7,408 nt of DNA from Methanospirillum hungatei (GTDB lineage Archaea; Halobacteriota; Methanomicrobia; Methanomicrobiales; Methanospirillaceae). The notes under the pieces were generated by a model. The model ran no database searches. It had not been told where the DNA came from and was given only the letters and a program-made list of their open reading frames with translations. This document shows, one piece after another, positions 1 through 5,841 of the stretch (position 1 is the first letter of the stretch; each line of letters starts with the position of its first letter). The position numbers and the translations under genes are program-made. The stretch is taken from the NCBI GenBank assembly GCA_003251955.1, contig QKDV01000209.1, positions 1 to 7,408 of the forward strand. Reading direction: 5' to 3'.

Positions 1-2838
1 GGTTCCTACATCATACTGGGAACTGACACCATCGACGAGTTGACAGAGAACTGTCACAGCATAGTCTCCCGGAGTCTCGTAGACATGAGTCGGGTTCTGT
101 TCTGCAGTGACACTTGAATCTCCAAAGTCCCAGAGCCAGCTCTTAATCAGGGGAGCTGACTGCTCAACGGTCTTATTGTTGACAGTTGCTTCTGCAGTAA
201 ATGTCACACTGAGTGGGAAGGTTCCATTCATCGGATCAGCAGTAGCGGTGATAACTGGTGCCTGATTTTGCACGATGATATAGTTCTCCTTGGTCATCTC
301 GTTGCCTTCGCCGTTCACATTTGCCGCCCGGAGGGTAACTGTGTACTGCCCGGGAGTCGTGTATGTGTGAGACGGACTGCGGAGAGAGGATACTGCACCA
401 TCGCCAAAGTTCCACTGCCAGGAGTCGGCCCAGGTGGTAGTGGTGTTATCAAGGAACTGAACGGTCAGTGGATATTCACCGCTTGTGACATCGGCATTGA
501 AATCAATACTTGGAAGTTCACTCGGTGCTGCCGGGACCTGAATATCCTGTGAAGTGGTCGAGGCATTATTGTACTGATCAGTTACTGTCAGAGAGACACT
601 GTATGTTGCTGCTGCAGAGTAGGTGTGTGCAGGAACCTTGTCAGTGCTGTTTGTTCCATCACCAAAGTCCCAGAGGTACCAGAGATCAGTTGAACTGTAT
701 GACTGATCGATGAACTGGACGGTCATCGGGTCTACATTCTTTGGAACGTAGGTGAAGTTCGCAACTGGTGAACTGTAGATTGGAACTGCACTTACGTCGA
801 TCTCCTGGGTAATGCTGCTTACCTTTTCATGGGTATCAGTTGCAGTAAGTGTCACAGAGTAAACACCAAGTGCTGGGAACTGGTAAACCGGACTGATGTT
901 AGTACTGGTTGACCCATCACCAAAGTCCCATGAATAGGTCAGCGGTGTTGAGCCAAAAGACTGATCAATGAACTGAACTTCTCCAGTGGTATCATGGGTA
1001 ATCGAGAAGGTGAAGTTTGCAACAGGTTCGAAGTACTTTGAGGGCACCTCATAGACCTTAATGTAATCATACTTCATCTGCTCTTTTGTGGTAGTATCGT
1101 TTGTAACTTCCAGAGTTACTGTGTAGTTACCCGGAGTTGTGTAAACATGAAGTGGGTTTTCCTCAGTTGAAGTTACATTGTCTCCGAAGTCCCATAACCA
1201 GGAGGTACCAACAAATGTTGAAACATCAGTAAACTGGACTGGGAGTTTAACAAGGCCTTCGGTTGGATTCCCATTAAAATCAACAGATCCTCCATTACAG
1301 ATGTCCCGGATAGTAAACTTCAGGGTGACATATTTGTCAGTAACCTTCGGGCATGATAAACAGAGTGTCTGTCCTTTATCATTAAGTTTAGTAATAAGGG
1401 CCTGATATGCCTGGTATCCCACCAAATCGCTAGGAATATATGATGGTCCTACACCGATTACATTACTATCGCAACCGGGTATCTGGACTACAAGGTTGTA
1501 CTCACCTGCATCAAGCTCACAGAATGGAATAGAATTACCATTCGTCGAGAATAATGTCCTAACATCCAGATTGAATGAACCTATGGAGTCAACCCCTGAT
1601 GTAAAGTTGCTCACCAGATATGGAACTGTTCCCATCCAGCTGTTTCCAAATAACCAGACTCTGACAGGTTGTTGCGGGGTTCCGGTATAGCCAGTCAGGT
1701 TAATAGAGGTCATTGGATCACTTGATCCACAGGGGAATGCTGCACAGCAGCATCGGTCTACAACATCTGGAACTGTAAACTCAAATTCGGGTTCAGTGAC
1801 AGTAATTGAAACAGTTGCAGGCGCAGGACCACAGATTGGACAGTCATATAATCCACAGATACCCCCTTCACTACAGCTCGCACTACATCCTTCTAGAGTG
1901 TACTTATTTTTCAGACGGGGAACAACATCAGATGAATTTGTACTTGAGGCATAAACCGTGTAATTACCACTGGCACATGGTGCCTCCCATTGATAATACC
2001 AGGTTCCATTCATAAATGCACCCTGATAATCTGAGGGACTCGGTTCAACAGTTAATGCACCTAAGAACTGACCACACTTCGGAAGACCCTCCCCTGCTAC
2101 CCAGAGATATGTGGTATTACTATCGGTGTTGGTTCCCTGGAGCATCACCGTATGACCGGACTGAATCGTAGAGATATCTTCTAACGAGCCCTGACTCCAT
2201 AAGGTAATGTTGTATGCCCCGGCAGTTACGTCTCCATAAGTAACGGTTACGCTATAATCCTTAGAATCAGTTCCCGGTACGCTTTGCTGGAAATCAGACT
2301 GCAGATGATAGGTGTAAGTCCCAGGCTTCAGACTGGTTGCTACAAACTCATTTGTGCCATCATCAGGATAGAGTGTACCAACCATAACAGTTGTATTATT
2401 CGTGTTTATTGCGCCATAGTAATGAGTTCCATTCCATGGTACTGTCCATGGGCCAACAGAAGGATCGCTCACACCATTTGGTGAAACATCCTTGAAGGTA
2501 TAGGAATTGTATAAATCTTCAGGCCATATTGCCGAGTTATCTCCAAGTATAAGAGTGTCATCAGCAACCGAGTTATTTATCAGATAAGGCGGGCGATCAC
2601 AGATGTCGCCAGTCATAGTTTGCGGGATAATTACCAGCCCTAAATGCATTGGAACACTGGCTGAATCGTTCCCACTTATTGAGAGATTGAAATAACCATC
2701 CACGTTTGGCTGCCCGTCACTTACACCACCGCGGGTGACAGTACTAGGTCCACTAATTGCTACTGATGCCGATGCCAGCCCGGCCAGCATGCATAATAGT
2801 ATGATCGAGATAACTCCCAATCTCTTAAATTTCCCCAT
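1..2838 (-). CDS. Secreted multi-PKD surface protein with DUF3821-like, Cys-rich N-terminal ectodomain (3' end beyond left edge)
   Basis: The frame is open for 946 codons from ATG at 2838 to the left edge, so the C-terminus is missing. Residues 1-24 form a signal peptide: basic MGKFKR, a hydrophobic core, and a likely cut after LASA. Residues 27-205 are an Asn/Ser/Thr-rich beta-like region I do not recognise. Residues 210-305 resemble archaeal DUF3821 units (GTNTDSNTTYLWVAGEGLP at 236-254). Residues 318-370 are cysteine-rich. Residues 372-515 hold another beta-like unit and a CLSC motif at 493-496. PKD domains follow at about 518-599, 605-685, 690-769, 776-858 and 861 to the edge. Their W-D/N-F-G-D motifs are at 549, 637, 723, 809 and 903. 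PKD domains are Ig-like extracellular modules, so the inferred role is surface structure or adhesion; no enzyme domain is visible. In-frame ATGs at 2865 and 2859 are alternative starts. I prefer 2838, which follows AGGA by nine bases and gives a clean signal peptide. Confidence 0.9.
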   Translation of the reverse strand, partial: MGKFKRLGVISIILLCMLAGLASASVAISGPSTVTRGGVSDGQPNVDGYFNLSISGNDSASVPMHLGLVIIPQTMTGDICDRPPYLINNSVADDTLILGDNSAIWPEDLYNSYTFKDVSPNGVSDPSVGPWTVPWNGTHYYGAINTNNTTVMVGTLYPDDGTNEFVATSLKPGTYTYHLQSDFQQSVPGTDSKDYSVTVTYGDVTAGAYNITLWSQGSLEDISTIQSGHTVMLQGTNTDSNTTYLWVAGEGLPKCGQFLGALTVEPSPSDYQGAFMNGTWYYQWEAPCASGNYTVYASSTNSSDVVPRLKNKYTLEGCSASCSEGGICGLYDCPICGPAPATVSITVTEPEFEFTVPDVVDRCCCAAFPCGSSDPMTSINLTGYTGTPQQPVRVWLFGNSWMGTVPYLVSNFTSGVDSIGSFNLDVRTLFSTNGNSIPFCELDAGEYNLVVQIPGCDSNVIGVGPSYIPSDLVGYQAYQALITKLNDKGQTLCLSCPKVTDKYVTLKFTIRDICNGGSVDFNGNPTEGLVKLPVQFTDVSTFVGTSWLWDFGDNVTSTEENPLHVYTTPGNYTVTLEVTNDTTTKEQMKYDYIKVYEVPSKYFEPVANFTFSITHDTTGEVQFIDQSFGSTPLTYSWDFGDGSTSTNISPVYQFPALGVYSVTLTATDTHEKVSSITQEIDVSAVPIYSSPVANFTYVPKNVDPMTVQFIDQSYSSTDLWYLWDFGDGTNSTDKVPAHTYSAAATYSVSLTVTDQYNNASTTSQDIQVPAAPSELPSIDFNADVTSGEYPLTVQFLDNTTTTWADSWQWNFGDGAVSSLRSPSHTYTTPGQYTVTLRAANVNGEGNEMTKENYIIVQNQAPVITATADPMNGTFPLSVTFTAEATVNNKTVEQSAPLIKSWLWDFGDSSVTAEQNPTHVYETPGDYAVTVLCQLVDGVSSQYDVGT

Positions 2839-2846
2839 ATTAAACC

Positions 2847-2851
2847 ATCCT
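2847..2851 (-). promoter_or_regulatory. Weak Shine-Dalgarno-like site for the leftmost gene
   Basis: On the minus strand, CAGGATGGTTTAAT immediately precedes the ATG at 2838. The AGGA core lies nine bases from the start codon, an acceptable distance for an anti-Shine-Dalgarno of the GGATCACCTCCT type. It supports 2838 over the in-frame ATGs at 2859 and 2865, which have no comparable purine run upstream. The match is short, so the support is modest. Confidence 0.4.
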
Positions 2852-3002
2852 GACAACATTTCCATAACACCATCCGAACGGGAAAACCATGATCAACCTG
2901 TTCCCCGCCTCTTTAAATTAAACCCAGATATTTATCCAGATATCAATTTCAAAGCGATGTAGAACCTGAAGTCAGTTTAACCCCACAATTCCGAATAATA
3001 GA

Positions 3003-3036
3003 CATTGTATTTATAATAATTCAAATATAAATTTTT
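3003..3036 (-). promoter_or_regulatory. Candidate archaeal promoter (BRE/TATA) for the leftmost gene
   Basis: Read on the minus strand, GGAAAAATTTATATTTG is an A-rich BRE-like element directly followed by TTTATATT, a good match to the archaeal TATA consensus. A second TATA-like string, TTATAAATA, follows within 20 bases. Either would place the transcript start near 2980-3003 and give a leader of roughly 140-165 bases before the ATG at 2838. A weaker alternative, GATAAATATC at 2927-2936, would shorten the leader to about 70 bases. The choice among them is inference from spacing and base composition only. Confidence 0.4.
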
Positions 3037-3066
3037 CCATTAGAACCCGGAAAAATTGGCTGATAC

Positions 3067-3080
3067 AAAAAAAGAAAGAA
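3067..3080 (-). terminator. Oligo-T terminator after the eight-PKD gene
   Basis: Beginning six bases after the TAA stop at 3086-3088, the minus strand reads TTCTTTCTTTTTTT, including a run of seven T. Archaeal RNA polymerase terminates on such T-rich tracts without needing a hairpin. The location argues that transcription of the eight-PKD gene ends here and that the next gene has its own promoter in the remaining spacer. Confidence 0.6.
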
Positions 3081-3085
3081 TCTGA

Positions 3086-5311
3086 TTATTTGATCTTTAT
3101 ATAGAATGTATTACTATCCGATGCGTATCCATTTGAAATACTCAGTTTAATAGGGAATGTTCCATTACTTACAAATTCATGGCACGGATTCTGGACTGTA
3201 GATTGATCAGTTTCATCACCAAAATCCCAGAGCCAACTGTTTATTCCCACACCTTCTGAGTTATCAAAGAACTGAATCTTTTTCCGGTTTGAAAGATCGG
3301 CATAAACCAGAGTTATCTTTGTAGTAACTGTCGGGCTCAAGGCAGTAATAAATCTCGGATTGTATGTCGTATTTGAGACACCTGATTTATTAAAGACATC
3401 AAGAGTGACATCATAAACACCTGGGTTTACATAGGTATGGTTCGGCCCCTGTTCTGTAACAGTATTACCATCACCAAAGGTCCATTTCCATGCTGCAACC
3501 GGGCCGGAAGAAAGATCCATAAACTGTACATTAAACGGAGCTACACCCCGTGTTGCAACTGCACTAAAGTTAGCATAGACTGGCCTAGACTCTATGGCAA
3601 TTGTTGCATTAATCAGACTTTCCTTTGTAACAAGGACGGACCCGGCAGAACTGTTCACGGTCTCATTGACGGCGTAAATTCCCGGGGTTTCATATGTATG
3701 ACTTGGGTTCTTATCTTTTACCTGCCCTGAACCATCACCAAAGTCCCAGAGATACGTAAACGGTCCTGTTCCGGATGACTGATCCACAAACGAGACAATC
3801 AATGGCACCGGTCCTTCAACCGGAACTGCAGTAAAATCAGCCTTTTGCAGGGCTGGCTTTTCTACAGTGATGAAGTTACTCTGGTTTATCACATTAGAGG
3901 TGTTTCCGCCTTTTACCTGAAGCATGACAGAATAAACCCCCTCTTCTGCATAGATATGAACCGGATTTTTGTCGTGATTTATAAGAGAACCATCACCGAA
4001 AGACCAGTTGTATGTAAGCGGGGTCTCACTGTAGGATTGATCAATGAAGGAGACCTGCAGCGGAGCTGTACCATTGCGGGGAGTTGCTGTGAACATTGCA
4101 GAGAGAGGAGCGGGCTCATAAACAAAGACACTATTGTTTTTAATTACCGATCCGGTTTTCGACCCATCACTCACCTCAAGTGACACGTTGTAAGAACCGG
4201 GAGATGAATAGACGTGGACTGGGTTACGTCCGGAGATTGAGGTGGAATTGTCACCAAAATCCCACAGGTAAGTGAGATGACCGGTTCCTTCTGCCAGACC
4301 TATAAAGTTGACCGTAAGTGGTGCAGTTCCATTAGAGGGGGACGCAGTAAAGTCAGCAATCGGTGCAGAAGGTGTGTCTACAGCAATATACTCGTTTTTA
4401 GTTGCGATATTCGAACCGCCAGGTCCGGTAACATTTACTGATACGTTATATGATCCCTTTGCTGTGTAGGTATGAACCGCTGAGGGTTCGTTAGTAGCGT
4501 AATTCTCAGAATCATCTCCAAAATCCCAGACATACGAGTAATGCCATTGGTCAGGAGAGAGATTTCCAAAGAACTCACTCGAAACCGGTGTCTGATCCGT
4601 AAAGACAACCGTCAGATTAGTAGTTCCCGACTGCGGGGAGGCAACAAAATCAGGTTGTGGCAGACGAACAGGAAGAACATGGATAAAGTTCTCCTGAGGA
4701 AGTTCTACTGATCGTCCATCAGCAGCCGAATAATTATCACTTACATTCAAAACTACCGTGTACCACCCGGGACTGGTGTATGTATGAACAGGATTCTGAT
4801 CATTCATTTCAGAATCTGATGATGTTGTATTGATGTCAAAAGTCCAGTTCCAACTCAGAGCACCCACCGATTGATCGATGAAGGAGACATTCAGTGGTGA
4901 ATATCCGGACCGGGGAGATGCTGCAAAGTTAGCGCTTAAATCACCCAAAACAGGTTCAAAAACGCGTACTTCACCAGTACTGTTACTAGTGACCAATGTT
5001 CCATTCCATACAGTCATACAGACTCCATAGGTGCCTGCTGTCGTGTACGTATAAGATGGGTTTGGATTATCAGATGCATCAGTTTCCCATGATCCATCTC
5101 CATCCAGATCCCACCGGTAATGTGTTGCATTGCCTTCAGATTGATCAACAAATGTTACATTGAGAGGAGCCGGGCCAGAATCAGGAACTGCAGCGAACTG
5201 TGCATATATATCCTCCCCCATCACTACACCTGCAAGGCAGGTTACACATATAATGCTGATAAGGATCTTTGCAAGAAAAAGACCCCCACTTCTTTTACCT
5301 GAATTTTTCAT
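3086..5311 (-). CDS. Secreted protein made of eight tandem PKD domains
   Basis: This is a complete 741-residue protein. A signal peptide occupies about residues 1-32: basic MKNSGKRSGG, then a long hydrophobic core, with a likely cut near GVVMGE. The rest is eight consecutive PKD domains at about 35-118, 125-212, 219-312, 317-399, 404-485, 491-570, 579-657 and 665-741, with essentially no other sequence. The hallmark W-x-F-G-D is seen at 262, 350, 436, 522, 610 and 695. Domain 1 instead has WDLDGDG (67-73), a calcium-loop-like variant. Domain 2 has lost the G-D (WTFDINT at 156-162). Domain 8 has lost the usual opening and the P-L-x-V strand. The mature protein has only two cysteines and about 29 N-x-S/T sequons. 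No transmembrane helix, LPxTG-like or PGF-type sorting signal is present, and the chain ends within a PKD strand (YIKIK). PKD arrays are known as extracellular spacer or adhesive modules. I infer a secreted or surface-associated structural protein; its partner is unknown. Confidence 0.92.
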   Translation of the reverse strand: MKNSGKRSGGLFLAKILISIICVTCLAGVVMGEDIYAQFAAVPDSGPAPLNVTFVDQSEGNATHYRWDLDGDGSWETDASDNPNPSYTYTTAGTYGVCMTVWNGTLVTSNSTGEVRVFEPVLGDLSANFAASPRSGYSPLNVSFIDQSVGALSWNWTFDINTTSSDSEMNDQNPVHTYTSPGWYTVVLNVSDNYSAADGRSVELPQENFIHVLPVRLPQPDFVASPQSGTTNLTVVFTDQTPVSSEFFGNLSPDQWHYSYVWDFGDDSENYATNEPSAVHTYTAKGSYNVSVNVTGPGGSNIATKNEYIAVDTPSAPIADFTASPSNGTAPLTVNFIGLAEGTGHLTYLWDFGDNSTSISGRNPVHVYSSPGSYNVSLEVSDGSKTGSVIKNNSVFVYEPAPLSAMFTATPRNGTAPLQVSFIDQSYSETPLTYNWSFGDGSLINHDKNPVHIYAEEGVYSVMLQVKGGNTSNVINQSNFITVEKPALQKADFTAVPVEGPVPLIVSFVDQSSGTGPFTYLWDFGDGSGQVKDKNPSHTYETPGIYAVNETVNSSAGSVLVTKESLINATIAIESRPVYANFSAVATRGVAPFNVQFMDLSSGPVAAWKWTFGDGNTVTEQGPNHTYVNPGVYDVTLDVFNKSGVSNTTYNPRFITALSPTVTTKITLVYADLSNRKKIQFFDNSEGVGINSWLWDFGDETDQSTVQNPCHEFVSNGTFPIKLSISNGYASDSNTFYIKIK

Positions 5312-5315
5312 AATT

Positions 5316-5320
5316 TCACC
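5316..5320 (-). promoter_or_regulatory. Shine-Dalgarno site GGTGA for the eight-PKD gene
   Basis: GGTGA lies four bases upstream of the ATG at 5311 on the minus strand and is complementary to the conserved archaeal 16S rRNA 3' end (TCACC). Together with the basic and hydrophobic signal peptide that begins at this codon, it fixes the start with good confidence. Confidence 0.65.
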
Positions 5321-5345
5321 GAATAAAACCAGCCGGAATATTGCT

Positions 5346-5355
5346 CATATAATAG
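5346..5355 (-). promoter_or_regulatory. Proximal TATA-like box upstream of the eight-PKD gene
   Basis: The minus strand reads CTATTATATG here, about 35-44 bases upstream of the ATG at 5311. With the usual archaeal spacing of about 25 bases the transcript would start near 5320-5325, just ahead of or on the GGTGA site, giving a very short leader. The preceding bases are G-rich and do not resemble a BRE, so this candidate is weaker in sequence than the distal one at 5461-5476 but simpler in geometry. Confidence 0.3.
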
Positions 5356-5389
5356 CCCCACATCAGAAACAAGACATTCCCATCAGGTT

Positions 5390-5407
5390 GGTCCCTGAAA
5401 AGGGACC
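5390..5407. repeat. Perfect inverted repeat, 7-bp stem with 4-base loop
   Basis: GGTCCCT at 5390-5396 pairs exactly with AGGGACC at 5401-5407 around the loop GAAA. Read as plus-strand RNA it is a GNRA tetraloop hairpin. Read as minus-strand RNA the loop is UUUC and the hairpin would lie in the leader of the eight-PKD gene if transcription starts at the distal promoter. TCCCTG at 5392-5397 can alternatively pair with CAGGGA at 5412-5417, so two mutually exclusive stems are possible. No T-tract follows on either strand, which argues against a simple terminator. Confidence 0.5.
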
Positions 5408-5460
5408 CATACAGGGATGTATGTATGATGGGGTTTTATCGCTCATTTATTATTAATGTT

Positions 5461-5476
5461 CGTATTTAATTATCCA
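5461..5476 (-). promoter_or_regulatory. Distal TATA-like box upstream of the eight-PKD gene
   Basis: The minus strand reads GGATAATTAAATACG, containing TTAAATAC, a reasonable archaeal TATA-like element. Transcription would begin near 5435-5440 and give a leader of about 125 bases that includes the hairpin at 5390-5407. It competes with the proximal candidate at 5346-5355; sequence alone does not decide between them. Confidence 0.3.
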
Positions 5477-5777
5477 GCATAAGAATTTAAGGTAAATATC
5501 ATGATTATATCGAAATTGAGAAACAAAAATGCAGCAATACATTGACCATATCAAACCCATAAGATCAAAAACTAGGGAATCTGTTATCGAGGTTCAATAT
5601 GACCAGCAATCGGAGGCTATTTAAACGGATTTGATAATTTCAACTATCACTTGATTAAAATGAAAACAAAGGGCAAATCAATGAGATATATCAGCACGAG
5701 GTACCTCCAAAAGAAACCAGATGGCATCTACTATGACTCATTATAATTAAGAGGCATAGCGACAGGATATGAAACCC

Positions 5778-5824
5778 AAAAAAACTATGAACTTAATCTG
5801 TTTTTTCCCGAAATATCATAAAAA
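5778..5824 (-). terminator. T-tracts downstream of the InlB-repeat/PKD gene
   Basis: On the minus strand, after the TAA stop at 5842-5844, a run of five T lies at 5820-5824 and a run of seven T at 5778-5784. Between them an A6C segment (5800-5806 region) can pair with the GT6 preceding the second run, a weak A/T stem. T-rich tracts at this distance fit archaeal intrinsic termination, so the right-hand gene probably ends its transcript here. Confidence 0.5.
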
Positions 5825-5841
5825 TAAGCGAGATATAATGA

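Larger units (their letters stand above)
5312..5841. other. 530-bp AT-rich spacer without a convincing gene
   Basis: This spacer separates the eight-PKD gene from the InlB-repeat/PKD gene. It holds the 3' untranslated region and T-tracts of the right-hand gene, the candidate promoters and Shine-Dalgarno of the eight-PKD gene, and a perfect hairpin at 5390-5407. Two plus-strand reading frames of 31 and 28 codons (5529-5624 and 5660-5746) are present but lack clear ribosome-binding sites and recognisable products. I see no tRNA, no CRISPR repeat and no insertion-sequence ends. A 10-bp palindrome, GAGGTACCTC, lies at 5698-5707 without other context. Confidence 0.6.

Noticed and set aside
268..713. 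Plus-strand reading frames of 94 and 67 codons opposite the leftmost gene
   Set aside because: They lie wholly antisense to continuous PKD coding sequence, have no ribosome-binding site, and their translations are Cys/Arg/His-rich with no recognisable pattern.
1829..1843. True rubredoxin or zinc-ribbon domain at the CPICG motif
   Set aside because: Only one clear CPxCG knuckle is present; the second CxxC is about 155 residues away and lacks the following glycine, so a standard domain cannot be claimed.
3437..4183. Plus-strand reading frames of 97 and 112 codons opposite the eight-PKD gene
   Set aside because: They are shadows of the repeated PKD codons on the other strand; no start signal and no plausible protein features.
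1..5311. CRISPR array or tandem DNA repeat suggested by the recurring PKD segments
   Set aside because: The recurrence has a period of about 240-260 bases, stays in frame and follows protein motif conservation; there are no short identical repeats with unique spacers.
5160..5456. 98-codon plus-strand frame crossing the start of the eight-PKD gene
   Set aside because: It overlaps the signal peptide, Shine-Dalgarno and promoter region of a well-supported minus-strand gene, and its translation has no family resemblance.
5698..5707. 10-bp palindrome GAGGTACCTC
   Set aside because: It is too short and isolated to call an operator or attachment site; no second copy was noticed near a promoter.
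5647..5727. 26-codon minus-strand frame in the large spacer encoding a hydrophobic, membrane-helix-like peptide
   Set aside because: No Shine-Dalgarno precedes it, and its hydrophobicity is what the complement of the hydrophilic plus-strand frame would give by chance.
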